Assembly: GCA_950295325.1 (NCBI GenBank)
Contig: OX485806.1
Coordinates: 58,089,169 to 58,153,168 of the forward strand
DNA: 64,000 nt
Direction of reading: 5' to 3'
Origin: Polytrichum commune
Taxonomy: Eukaryota > Streptophyta > Polytrichopsida > Polytrichales > Polytrichaceae
Part shown: positions 41,598-52,900 of the stretch, one piece after another
How positions within the stretch are numbered: position 1 is the stretch's first letter
Layout of the letters: every line of letters begins with the position of its first letter
Program-made: the position numbers and the translations under genes
The notes under the pieces: model-generated
Seen by the model: only the letters and a program-made list of their open reading frames with translations
The model's database searches: none
Told to the model about the DNA's origin: nothing

Positions 41598-43705
41598 TGT
41601 CGCAACCCTTGCTAGCCTCCCTTAATAATCTTGCCAATTTTTGTTTCTAGAAAAGGTTATGAGCGCTAACCCTTCGCATTCCGCCATGCTAATGGTTAGC
41701 TCCTCCTACCCTGGACCTTATAGTTCATAGGAGGGAACCAACCCTCCTACTTTGCTGTAGAACCAATTTTTTGGCCATCTCCTGTCCGAATAGGGCTATT
41801 AGCCAATCTTGATGATTTTCATTTGGCGACCGGTGGTTGGACTTCATCTGGAGTCGATGAAGGGGGTGATTGCTGTTCAGAAATGGTTACGACGGCTAAC
41901 CGGCCATCAGCAAACACAGGCTATTATCATGTTGTAGAATCTCACATAGTCTTAATCTTAGCGTAGAGTTAACGATAGTCTTAGGAGGCGCATCACTCAG
42001 TGATTGAGTGTCGTTATAGTTGTATCCCAGAACGAGAGGCTTGGAGGGATTGGCCATAGGCAGAGAGTCAAAGCACTCAAATGTAGTAGTGTCTGTGAAC
42101 TTTGAAACAGTAAAGATTGGAAGTATACATGAACATTGATTGGATTATTACGGGAGAGGAAGTAAATTATGACATTGTTTATCTGTGTATGAAATGTGGA
42201 AATTATGAAGTAAGTTCGTCAGTAGCGTTGTCCAAGCGAGGCAAGTAATCTTATAGAGTGAGGTTATGTCAAGATCAGGTGAATAAGCTGATAGAAGTTT
42301 GCCTTGGAAGATGTCAAGATTGATTAAAGGCGAGTTGGCAGAGAGGAGTGAGGGCGATAGGCCAAAGTGTAATAGCCGAAGAGAGTAGTCAGATAGGCTG
42401 AGTATATGTGACGCGTGAGCAACGAGAGGCAATATTTTGAGAGGAAGTCAGGGTGTAGCAAGTATTCTTACCCTGAAGGGGTGTTGACGAAAGACATGAG
42501 CCTGTAAAAAAAAAGGCAAATTCTTGATGAACTTAGTCAGGGAGGCTGAGTAGGCAATAAGCTTAGTCTTAGGCGATTAGCCGAAAGCAGAAAATGTTGG
42601 CAATTAACCAAGAAGGACGAGAGCCATATTCTGAGAAAGGGTGGAGAGAACCCTCAGTGAGCTTAGTAGCCAGCCGAGAAGGCGATAGCCGTTATAGAGA
42701 GGTTGACAAAGAGTAAAGAGAGGGGCTATCGCCTTGGCAAGTGTTGTAACTTGACTGGCCATTAGCCGAGAGAACAAAGAGAGGTTCAGAGAGAGAGTTG
42801 GGCTAGTAGCCAGCGATGGACATGGAAGGACTACAGGCAGGCTATAGGTTGTCAAGACATTACCTTCCCGAGAAGGAGAGATTACTGTATTGGAGTAAGA
42901 CTTTACCATCCACATGACATAATTAATTTAAAACATACTAAAGCCTTAAAGAGAGAATATAGCCTAGTTGTTGATGTATTGAATTTCATATTAACAAGTG
43001 GATGATTGCCTGAGATGAGTCACCAAATGATCGAAGATGAAGGTGGTGACTTGAGTTATGCGAAGACATGTATGATGGTTGTAAGTTGAATTAAGAAGGA
43101 ATTAAAAATGATTGAATTACCGCAATTATGATTTATGTTGATCAAAGATGATGCGGTTACCAAAAGACATTACCTCGGACTTCAGTCCTGACAAATTGCC
43201 AAGGACAACTTGCCAAGCTTTTGAGCTTCACAACTGAAATAGGTCAAGACATAGAGTGATAGAAAATTCCCTGAAGATAGGACGGAATCACCCACGACTG
43301 AGGAAGCACAAAAGAACCATAAGAGTGGAGAGTAAGCAGAATTAAGAAGGATTGAAAGAAGAAAGACCCTAAGATGTTATTATGATCCTTAATCCAATGT
43401 GACATTAACCCTTATAAACACTATCTCAGTCTTCTTGGAGACATAGTTCATTGGGTTTTGTTGTTTTTAGCCATAGCAAAAACTTACTACATTTGCTTTC
43501 GGAACTCATCCCTTAATCGGTAACCCATTTCTTTGATGTGGAGGCCGTGTCATTCAGCGTCGAGTGGGTGAGGCCACACCACCTCACCCATATAAGCCTC
43601 TAGAACTCTACACGGGGCCCCTACCCCACCGTCAAAAGACCTTTTGTCTCTCTACCAAGAGTTGGGGCCAAGTAGACATTTTCCCTCAACTGTTGGGCCT
43701 AGAGG
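41598..43705 (-). mobile_element. LTR, family Y (copy Y-e), split by a 1.73-kb insertion
   Basis: LTR sequence runs 41598-41756 and resumes at 43491-43705 in the same order and orientation. With its primer site on the low-coordinate side it is a 5' LTR. The outer end is cut at 43706 by an X-family LTR. Confidence 0.85.
41757..43490. mobile_element. 1734-bp insertion of unknown type in LTR Y-e
   Basis: The left flank ends CTACTTTGCT and the right flank reads CTACATTTGCT, against CTACTTTGCTTTCGG in intact copies, so a 7- to 11-bp target duplication is present. The insert starts GTAGAACC and ends GCAAAAACTTA(CTAC). No convincing inverted tips and no ORF with a known domain. A long duplication would fit a MULE-type non-autonomous element. 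Confidence 0.55.
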
Positions 43706-44605
43706 TGTGAGCCCAATATGGTGCCCACATTTGGTGTGAATATTAATGACCAATAGAATTTAGATTTTTTCCAATTAATCAAACATTCAAAATAATATAA
43801 AATAGTAAAGTTGTGTGTGTTGGGTGAAGTTAGGATTAGGGACCTTTCTAGACTATGAAGTAGGAGTTGTGGGATTGAATTAGCGATTAATCGACTAACG
43901 GTTAAATGCTAAGCTTGAGATTAAGCGTAGTTGAGGGTGTTTTAGAATTATTGCTTTAGTAGTAATGGGACGACATTTCTATGTGAGCGTAGAGCGGGGA
44001 GCGGATAGGAATTAAATTTATTAAACTTCTTAGGCCAAATTTAGAATTATTTTATTTAAAAAACTGGAATATGCCCAGAATAATTCAGATTCTCCTAAAA
44101 ATAGTATAAATTTGTGACCTATTTCCGTGGAATATATAGGTCCAAGAATAAATCAAAAGGCCCTGAAATTAAAATGGTGTCTTTACATTTTGAAATCGGG
44201 AAGTGATAAAATGATATAAAATTAAGATAAAACAGAAAAATATATGATAAAACCAATGATGAACCAAGAAAGAACGAATGAATATAGTTTTATCGAGGTT
44301 GGTATAATTGAAGAATGAGTCAATCAAAATACAAAAGGCGATGAAGTTGCTTCAATTTTATTCCAACACTTTTGTCTTTGTCCTATGTGGGAGTCAACTC
44401 TAGAGCTTGGACTCCAACAATTATTGTTTGTGGTCGAAGAGATTATCTTCAGTTGTATATAAATGAGGACATAAGTTATAATTGCATCCAATACGGATGT
44501 AGAGACATATGCACACAATGGGAGAGAAGAGAGACATGTTTGCTGGCCTAGGATGGGAGAAGGAGATTAGAAGTCTAGGAGATCCGCATGTTCCGTTTGC
44601 GCCTC
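43706..44605 (+). mobile_element. LTR, family X (copy X3), truncated
   Basis: Starts TGTGAGCCCAATATGGTGCC and continues into AT-rich sequence, where GTTTAGAATTATTG and a GTGAGCGTAGAGCGGGGAGC cluster occur. The right end (TTTAGGCCTCACA) is missing before the Z fragment. The right boundary is approximate. Confidence 0.5.
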
Positions 44606-44609
44606 GAAC

Positions 44610-44775
44610 TAAGTTGGGTTATTATCTCCACGGGAATGGGGTGCCTTTCCAACAAATTAAATTCAAACTATCTATAAAATCCACGGAAATAGGCACTGTT
44701 TGTCCTAAAATTACCCAACAAAGTCAAAAGTTTCCGCTCTACGCTCACACTACTAAGTTTCCCTTTTCAAGCCTT
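44610..44775 (+). repeat. Fragment of repeat Z (3' end)
   Basis: AAGTTGGGTTATTATCTCC through GGGGTGCCTTTCCAACAAAT to CGCTCACACTACTAAGTTTC, nearly identical to 12232-12382. Confidence 0.9.
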
Positions 44776-44889
44776 CTCCTTCATGAGGGCATCCCGCATT
44801 TGGGACCCTGTCCCCTAATCGCAATCCACCACTGATTTATTTTCCTCCCTCCCCTTCCAAACCCATCATTTCCATTGTTCAGTGTCTAT

Positions 44890-45410
44890 GTAGATTATCT
44901 TCTATGCTCGGAAGTAAAAACATCCTCAAGAAGTTAGATTATGACACATTGCAAATTGAAGAGGTGATTTTCTTTCCACCTCGCTTTGATGGTAATCAGA
45001 CATTTGTCCTCCCACCCGTTGGTTTATCATCCTCTCATAAAAAAAACCATGTCTGGACCAAGACCCACACCACCAATATCAGCAATGACCTAGGCCTTGT
45101 TTTTTGCTTTTCGACCTGCATTGGCTACCTCCAGTGCCAAAATCCTCAATGCGATTATCTCCAACGTGCTCATCGGACCTCCTCGGTCAATGATACTGAA
45201 TTTGACGGCTTCACAAATGAGTTGTTTCCCATTCGTGGTACCTTACCTATCGGCTCCACTCTAATGTGCAGGATCTCCAAAGAGCTTCCCATGCATTGCA
45301 CCATGTTACGCCAAAATCTTCTACCTTCATGGCAAGGACAACACTATGCGTACATGCAATCATCTGGGCAATCATCGGCACCCCATCAAGATTGGCAACT
45401 GTAGAGATAG
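44890..45410 (+). pseudogene. MULE-like transposase fragment (zinc-binding N-terminal region)
   Basis: Reads GSKNILKKLDYDTLQIEEV, TNISNDLGLVFCFSTCIGYL, QCQNPQCDYLQR, SVNDTEFDG and LPIGSTLMCR, aligned with residues about 195-330 of the gene at 14730-16838 (GSKNILKNIDYESVRHEKV, NITNDLGLTFRFSCCVGHL, CDNKGCDYLNR). The Cys pattern is kept up to LMC and then a frameshift leads to a stop at 45404. The catalytic core and SWIM finger are absent. Confidence 0.7.
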
Positions 45411-45496
45411 CCGCAAGCGTATGAACGCCCTTATCAACGAGCACGCTGAGTAAACCCCCCAAGCCACTCACAGAATAATCATTCTCAAAGCCAGCA

Positions 45497-45690
45497 AAAC
45501 CCCCTTAACAATCTTGCCCATTTTCATTTCTAGCAAAGGTTACGAGCACTAACCCTTCGCATTCCGCCATGCTAATGGTTAGCTCCTCCTACCCCGGACC
45601 TTGTAATTCATAAAAGGAGAACCAACCCTCCTACTTTGTTTTCGGGACTCACCCCTTAATCGGTAACCCATTTCTAGATGTGGACTTCCA
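45497..45690 (-). mobile_element. LTR, family Y, 3' fragment
   Basis: Matches the CATGCTAATGGTTAGCTCC and GGGACTCACCCCTTAATCGG parts of the family in minus orientation. Both tips are lost. Confidence 0.8.
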
Positions 45691-46795
45691 CTTCTTAGTA
45701 GTGTGAGCGTAGAGCGGAGAGCGGAGAGCGGTGATTGGAGAGCGGAAAATTTAGATTTTCTTGGGTTATTTTAGGAGAAGCGGTGCCTATTTCCATGGAT
45801 TTAGAGGTAGTTTGAATTCAATTTGTTGGAAATGCACCCCATTCCCGTGGACATAATAACCCATAATTGTTCGAGAAACCAACGGATCCTATAGGCGTGG
45901 AAGATTGTGTTTGTTATCAAACATCTTATAGTCTAGGTTTCAAATGTTTCATATTAAATTAGGGCTGACGTCACCAATTGAAATCAAACATTAACATATA
46001 ATGAACAACTTAAGTGTATATAAATGATTTCCACAAAGTGATAAATTGCCCCAAGTAGGTAGGGTACTCTTTCCAAATACGATTAGATTTCAATAATTCC
46101 CATACACAAAATATTTGATGGCCGAGAAAATGTTCATGAAGTTAGGTGCCAAACTCAAGACTTACAAAAATGTGTATTCAGTTCAAGTAGCTATATACAA
46201 CCATCCTCTAATTTGCTTCCATGTACACCCTATCGGCCGGGCATGTCCAATATGGGTAAAATGATTCAAAGATCATGCCATAGAACTCCTCTGCACACCA
46301 GCAGCTCTCCAATTCATCCCTTAGCTTAGCCAATGAACGAATGACAAATCCCCCAAGTCCGACATAAGAATCCTCTGCGAAATTTTTGAGCTAGCGTGGC
46401 GGCTATGAGAGAACCACATCATGTTCATTTGAAATTGTGTGATGAGGTTATGTTTGCGTGGCAAACACACCCTTAAGTCTACATTGGGACCCATGGTGTA
46501 TTCATATTGAGCCAAACAAAGAGCATTGTACTCGGCACTTTTATCCACAATATCTTTCCATGATTTGCAACATAGCCTCAAATCGTGTATTAGAGACAAA
46601 CGACTTTGAGTGTCCAATACCATTTCCCGGCCCGTATCCACATTTGTGGCACTCACCAATAAGTTGGGAACTAAGACTGACAATTGTACATCTAGGTCCA
46701 GATGTAGCACGAGTGGCTCCATTACGTGCAATAAGAGCAATCTTCCACAACCTGATGAACAAATGATGAGATACACAAATGAACTCAAAAATTAA
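45691..46795 (-). repeat. Dispersed repeat Z, copy 3
   Basis: A reverse copy of 9995-12380 without the Y LTR. It ends at CTTAGTAGTGTGAGCG next to a run of GAGCGGAGAGCGGAGAGCGG. It keeps the empty site for the solo LTR at 46123-46135. It abuts the satellite at 46796. Confidence 0.85.
46321..46788 (-). pseudogene. F-box-like relic, second copy
   Basis: MEPLVLHLDLDVQLSVLVPN, LRLCCKSWKDIVDKSAEYNA and CLPRKHNLITQFQ parallel the copy at 10065-10634 over about 145 residues. A frame change near 46330 turns SLAKLRDELE into HWLS and a stop; beyond it the minus strand still reads KLRDELESCWCAEEFYGM and YWTCPADRVY. Both copies are similarly long, so the family once encoded a protein of 190 or more residues. 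Confidence 0.4.
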
Positions 46796-49487
46796 GTGAA
46801 GTTTGGGCAAGGCCTTAATGTCAACCCAAACACTCAAGAATGCTTAAAATTTGGGCAAGGCCTTAACATCATACACAACATACAAGAATCTGAAATTTGG
46901 GCAAGGCCTTAACCTTAGCCCAAAGACTTAAGAATGGTTAAAATTTGGCCAAGGCCTTAACATCAAACACAACATACAAGAATCTGAAATCTTGACAAGG
47001 CCTTAACCTCAACCCAAAGACTCAAGAATGCTTAAAAATTGGCCAAGGCCTTAACATCCAACACAACATATTAGAATATGAAATTTGGCCAAGGCCTTAA
47101 CCTCAACCCAAAGACTCAAGAATGCTTAAAATTTGGCCAACGCCTTAACATCAAACACAACATACCAGAATTTGAAATTTGGCCAAGGCCTTAACCTCAA
47201 CCCAAAGACTCAAGAATGCTTAAAATTTGGCCAAAGCCTTAACATCAAACACAACATACAAGAATTTGAAATTTGGCAAGGCCTTAACCACAACCCAAAT
47301 ACTCAAGAATGCTTAAAATTTGGCCAAGGCCTTAACATCAAACACAACATACAAGAATTTGAAATTTGGCCAAGGCCTTAACCACAACCCAAAGACTCAA
47401 GAATGCTTAAAATTTGGCCAAGGCCTTAAATTCAACCCAAACACTCAAGAATGCTTAAAATTTGACCAAGGCCTTACATCAAACACAACATACAAGAATT
47501 TGAAATTTGGCCAAGGCCTTAACCTCAACCCAAAGACTCAAGAATGCTTAAAATTTGGCCAAAGCCTTAACATCAAACACAACATACAAGAATTTGAAAT
47601 TTGGCAAGGCCTTAACCACAACCCAAATACTCAAGAATGCTTAAAATTTGGCCAAGGCCTTAACATCAAACACAACATACAAGAATTTGAAATTTGGCAA
47701 GGCCTTAACCACAACCCAAAGACTCAAGAATGCTTAAAATTTGGCCAAGGCCTTAAATTCAACCCAAACACTCAAGAATGCTTAAAATTTGACCAAGGCC
47801 TTACATCAAACACAACATACAAGAATCTGAAATTTGGCCAAGGCCTTAAATTCAACCCAAATACTCAAGAATGCTTAAAATTAACCAAGGCCTTAACATC
47901 AAACACGACATACAAGAATCTGAAATTTGGGCAAGGCCTTAACCTCAACCCAAAGTCTCAGTTATGCTTAAAACTATGCCAAGGCCTTAACATCAAACAC
48001 AACATCCAAGAATCTGAAATTTGGCCAAGGCCTTAACCGTAGCCCAAAGACTCAAGAATGCTTAAAATTTGGCCAAGGCCTTAACATCAAACACAACATC
48101 CAAGAATCTGAAATTTGGCCAAGGCCTTAACCTTAGCCCAAAGACTCAAGAATGCTTAAAATTTGGCCAAGGCCTTAACATCATACACAACATACAAGAA
48201 TCTGAAATGTGGCCAAAGCCTTAACCGCAGCCCAAAGACTCAAGAATGCTTAAAATTTGGCCAACGCCTTAACATCAAACACAACATACAAGAATCTGAA
48301 ATGTGGCCAAAGCCTTAACCTCAACCCAAAGACTCAAGAATGCTTAAAAATTGGCCACGGCCTTAACATCAAACACAACATACAAGAATCTGAAATTTGA
48401 CCAAGGCCTTAACCTTAGCCCAAAGACTTAAGAATGCTTAAAATTTGGCCAAGGCCTTAACATCAAACACAAAATACAAGAATCTGAAATTTGGGCGAGG
48501 AATTAACCTCAACCCAAAGAATCAAGGATGCTTAAAAATTGGCCAAGGCCTTAACATCAAACACAGCATACAAGAATCTGAAATTTGGCCAAGGCCTTAA
48601 CCTCAACCCAAAGAATCAAGAATGCTTAAAATTTGGACAGGGCCTTAACCTCAACCCAAAGACTCAAGAATGCTTAAAATTTGGCCAAGGCCTTAACCAC
48701 AACCCAAGGACTTAAAAATGCTTAAAAATTGGCCAAGGCCTTAACATCAAACACAACATACCAGAATCTGAAATTTGACCAAGGCCTTAACTTCAACCCA
48801 AGGACTCAAGAATGCTTAAAATTTGGCCAAGGCCTTAACATCAAACTCAACATACAAGAATCTGAAATTCGGCAAATGCCTTATGCTCAACCCAAAGAAT
48901 CAAGAATGCTTAAAAATTGGCCAAAGCCTTAATATCAAACACAACATACAAGAATCTAAAATTTGGCCAAGGCCTTAACATCAAACACAACATACAAGAA
49001 TCTTAAATTTGGCCAATGCCTTAACATCAAACACAACATACAAGAATCTTAAATTTGGCAAACGCCTTTACCTCAACCCAAAGACTCAAGAATGCTTAAA
49101 AATTGGCCAAGGCCTTAATATCAAACACAACATACAAGAATCTTAAATTTGGCCAAGGCCTTAACATCAAACACAACATACAAGAATCTTAAATTTGGCC
49201 AATGCCTTAACATCAAACACAACATACAAGAATCTTAAATTTGGCAAACGCCTTTACCTCAACCCAAAGAATCCAGAATGCTCAAAAATTGGCCAAAGCC
49301 TTAACATCAAACACAACATACAAGAATCTGAAATTTGGCAAACGCCTTATCCTCAACCCAAAGAATCAAGAATGCTTAAAAATTGGCCAAAGCCTTAATA
49401 TCAAACACAACATATAAGAATCTGAAATTTGGCAAAGGCCTTAACCTCAACCCAAAGACTCAAGAATGCTTAAAAATTGGCAATTTG
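46796..49487. repeat. Satellite array of alternating 46- and 48-bp subunits
   Basis: Subunit A is GGCCAAGGCCTTAACATC then AAACACAACATACAAGAATC and TGAAATTT. Subunit B is GGCCAAGGCCTTAACCTC then AACCCAAAGACTCAAGAATG and CTTAAAATTT. They alternate as a dimer of about 94 bp, with a longer-range repeat of about 328 bp between 47229 and 47557. ORFs (the longest at 47320-48036) consist of FGQGLNxNPxTQECLK-type repeats and I treat them as by-products. Confidence 0.95.
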
Positions 49488-50428
49488 TCACTAGTGGAAT
49501 TAGACTTCTTAGGGCAAGTATTAGCCCTATGGCCTTTTTCTTCACAAAAGTAGCATTTGCCTTCTTTCTTCAAAGCTGCAACTCTTTTGTAATCAATCTC
49601 CCTACCATTAGTGAACTTCACGATAGATGTCTTTTGATTCTTGATTGGACCACCTACTCCTATAGAAGGAGTTTTTTCTCACCGTTCTTAGTAGTTGCAG
49701 TGCTCAACCCTGCCTTAACTTGTTGGAGATTAGAATCTATAGAAACGGCATAAGTAACTAGCCTCTGAAAATCCTCCCAAGGTTGGGACATCATTCAATG
49801 GATCCACCGCTACCTTTAATCTTATTTATGACTTCAATCCATCAATAAAAAGGTGAATCTTATCACCAATACTCATGGGTAAAGTCATAATTTCTACAGA
49901 TAAGTTTTGAAACTCATAGACATATCTCTCAACCGATGAGTGTTGAGATAATTTACTAAGTTTGGTACGGGCAACCTGTTTGGGATTCACAATCTAATAG
50001 GCCTTTGTAAGTGCCTCTTTGAAATGAACCCACTCTTTAGGATTTTTGCCCTCTCTCTCTAAAATTTTCATCGTATTTTGCACAACTCTAACCTCAAGAT
50101 AGGTTTGAGCAATATGTACCCAAAAGTTAGGAGAGGTGTTACCAGCATGTAGATAGTTCTCCATCACACCTAATCAAGCCTGGATGCGCACTCGTCCTCC
50201 TTCTTTGAATTTCTCCGGATCTGTTGGCTTGCGTTTTATTGGCTCCTTCACCATATTGGTTTCTAACATGGCCAACTTTACCTCCGTGCGCTCCTTGGCC
50301 CTCTTCAATTACTCTATCTCTAACATAAGATTTGGAATAGTGATACTATTATCTAATGTGTTCTCCATCTCTGGAGATACTGAAACGTTTGTCTCAAGAG
50401 ATGCCATCTTCCTCTTGAAACTAAAAAC
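49488..50428 (-). pseudogene. Ty3/gypsy Gag with CCHC zinc knuckle
   Basis: The minus strand runs from a start region just after the primer site (KMASLETNVSVSPEMENTLD) through a Gag capsid-like stretch (WVHFKEAL, VNPKQVARTKLSKLSQHSSV, MTLPMSIGDKIHLFIDGLK) to CYFCEEKGHRANTCPK, the nucleocapsid knuckle CX2CX4HX4C. Gag forms the cytoplasmic particle and packages RNA. Several stops and shifts. Pol is missing because the satellite begins right after the knuckle region. Confidence 0.75.
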
Positions 50429-50443
50429 CGGCTCTGATACCAA
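50429..50443 (-). promoter_or_regulatory. Primer-binding site of the gypsy element
   Basis: TGGTATCAGAGCCGG on the minus strand, two bases after the LTR end GTTACA, complementary to initiator-Met tRNA. Confidence 0.85.
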
Positions 50444-50445
50444 AA

Positions 50446-50748
50446 TGTAACGAAACTCTATTTCTTCGTCGGAAGTTACTTTGGCATGAACCACCCAACC
50501 ACGAAATAAGATATAGAACCCTCACCCTTGCGCAAGAACCCTTTATATACCTCTCCACCATGCCCGGTTGTCTTAAGTTTAAATAAAGTAAGAAGCAAGT
50601 TCAACTATAATGAACTCCATGTTTTTACTTCAACCTAAGTAAACAATTAGTTCAACTATAATGAACTCTATGTTTTTACTTTAAACTTATTCTAGACTAC
50701 CGTTATCTTAATTCTAGTGAACATGTACCAATAGTGGCCCATGTTACA
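50446..50748 (-). mobile_element. 5' LTR (303 bp) of the gypsy element
   Basis: On the minus strand starts TGTAACATGGGCC and ends TTTCGTTACA, with 6-bp inverted tips TGTAAC/GTTACA. A TATA box (GGTATATAAAGG, about 50539-50550) lies 200 bp into it. No 3' partner in this window. Confidence 0.75.
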
Positions 50749-51505
50749 TGTTTAGAGGCATGAGATAAAGATAGAAGTTAGTAATTAAAAACAAAGTTGG
50801 TGGTTAATGACAAAATTAAAGGTTGTTAGAAACTACATTAGAGACTAAAGCTAGAGCTAAAGTTGATTTCGAATGTTGGCTTGGAGGGTGGCCAAAGGAC
50901 ACCCATCAGAGAATTATTTCTTGAAAATATGGCTTAACCCTTAATTCTTCCATTATTCGGCCAATCCAACCAAAGGTGGCCGGTGTGGATTTCCATGGAA
51001 GGTAGGTACTTCAGCGAATTCCCCCCATCACCGTAGCCATGGATGAATTCTAGATGAAGCTAGGATTTCTTAGATTGGATGAAGATCGGTTTTTATAAAA
51101 GATGAATTAATGGATTTAGGATGAATTTAGGTGGTTTGCTCAAGTGAATGTGACATTTGGATGAATGTTTTGCAATTGAATGATACTAATAATTAGAAGA
51201 TCATTGTTTGGCAACATTAAAGTAATCCACCCATCTGGCCAATCTTGTCAATTGTTACCTCGCTTGAAATAGCAATTGTCACTACAATGGATATTTGGCA
51301 AACATGGTTAGTATTTATTTTCCAAATGTTGTCATTCGTGTTCCAATATACTCACATGCAAATGCTACCTTGTGAATATAGGCAACAAATTGTTAGTTAA
51401 TGATATATTCATACGTGTAAAGAAGAGTTCCGTTCATAAGATAATAGTGGACTTGGACCATATTCCTTTGACATGGACATGGAGGATTTAGTCTACATTG
51501 GAGTG
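50749..51505. other. Region between gypsy LTR and hAT MITE
   Basis: AT-rich, with no gene or repeat I can name. Confidence 0.4.
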
Positions 51506-51513
51506 AAGACAAG

Positions 51514-52097
51514 CAGGGGTAGAACAAAAAGGGGGCTAAGGGGGGCTCAATCCCTTCTAACATCAGTAGTAGAAAATTATACCAAAATGATTGCAAAGTT
51601 TCATTTTTTAATTTTTTCACTAGAATTTAAAAAGTTTGGGGGCATGTAATACATTGTTGTAAAATTTTGTTTAAGGCCTATCCAACGGTATATTACACGC
51701 CCCAAAAAATAAATTTGCAATTATTTAATGATTGCAAAGTATGATGGTCAAAAAAACCACAATGGGAAAATGACTGTGGTCTTATTTCACAATTTTTATC
51801 TACTAGTGCATTGAAGGAAAGTCAAGCATCTACTTACAAGTGGTGATGTCTATTGGAAATGATTAGATGGCCAATTTGATGATCATCTATACCAAAAACA
51901 CCCTTACCAAAGCTTTGGATGTTAAGGGCATTATCAAAAAAATTTAATGGAGATGTTAACTCAATGAGTTCATTTCTCTCAGTAAATAATCAAATTCGAC
52001 CACCTATTGAAATTTGAGAATAAAATCCACATTTGATGTTTCTATATTCTTAGATAAGGCCCCCCCCTCAAATGTCAAAATCTTGGCTTCGCCCCTG
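51514..52097. mobile_element. hAT-type miniature transposon (584 bp)
   Basis: The right tip on the minus strand is CAGGGGCGAAGCCAAG, a classic plant hAT terminus. The left tip CAGGGGTAGAACAAAA is a decayed match. The 8-bp duplications are AAGACAAG (51506-51513) and AAGACAAA (52098-52105). Both ends are G-rich (AAGGGGGCTAAGGGGGGCTC). Non-coding, so it needs a transposase in trans. Confidence 0.85.
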
Positions 52098-52149
52098 AAG
52101 ACAAATTCTTTGCAATCAAAACAAGATCGGCGTAGGTCCATTGTTGTTG

Positions 52150-52900
52150 AACCTTTTTTTGTAGGCTAAAAATGAGCTCGTACCATCCAACATCAAGTTT
52201 ACCCATTGGTCATTCATGCCTAGCACAATCCCAATGAAAGATGTTGATAATCTATCCATGCTGCAATGGAATTTGGAATTTTCCATTTACTGAGAAAAAA
52301 CCATTAGTCATGCCAATTACATGCCTAATACTCACATAGGAAATCAAAGTTCCTGTAGATGGTGGTGATCCAAAAATTGAATAATCGCCCACAAAACCAA
52401 CAATAAACACCAAAGGCCATAAATGACACAATAAGTGTTTCAATTCGTTGTATCATGTCTACAATATATCAAAAAATTCCATTCAAAATTGGCGTTGATA
52501 AAAATCATGACCTTGAATGTATTTTTTGAATCACGATATTTAAGGCCATGTCCATGGCTATTCAAATAAATTCTAAACATGTGGTGTCTTACGTGCCCAC
52601 CTTAAGGTTACAATTTTCCATGTATCCACAAAGATTCTTTGCAGTTTTTCCCACAAACCATATGGCATGTCAACCTCCTTGCTTTTGATGATAGCCATGG
52701 ACACATGCTTGAAATCGTTCATGAGGTTTGTGTAGTTATAAACATACCTTTGTTTTTTGGATGTTGGTGCAAAAAATTGATGTTTCCTCCTATAATCTAT
52801 CGTACTTTACCAAACCCAATATTTATGGCAATTTAGGCAATAGAAAATACAACCTTTGTAAAGGGAATATATCGTTGAGCAACAAAAAAAATCCATTGAG
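52150..52900 (+). pseudogene. Decayed protein-coding relic of unknown family
   Basis: One frame from about 52160 reads CNGIWNFPFTEKKPLVMPIT, then EIKVPVDGGDPKIE, SPTKPTINTKGHK and HNKCFNSLYHVYNISKNSIQ, broken only by single stops (TAG, TAA, TGA). After a shift at about 52510 it reads AMSMAIQINSKHVVSYVPTL and QRFFAVFPTNHMACQPPCF, then in a third frame LAFDDSHGHMLEIVHEVCVV and KLMFPPIIYRTLPNPIFMAI. Composition and length are protein-like and shifts are few, so this was a gene, probably of a transposon. I do not recognise the family. The hAT element lies just upstream and may have broken it. Confidence 0.4.

Noticed and set aside
44610-45880. Inverted Z copies as terminal inverted repeats of a transposon around the MULE fragment
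   Set aside because: The right arm extends over 1.1 kb and the left is a truncated fragment; Z copies elsewhere are not paired this way and no target duplication is seen.
47133-48036. ORFs of 82 and 238 codons with repeated FGQGLN-type blocks
   Set aside because: They read through satellite DNA. The 48-bp subunit is a multiple of three and small deletions keep the frame open; there is no start context, no domain and no conservation beyond the repeat.
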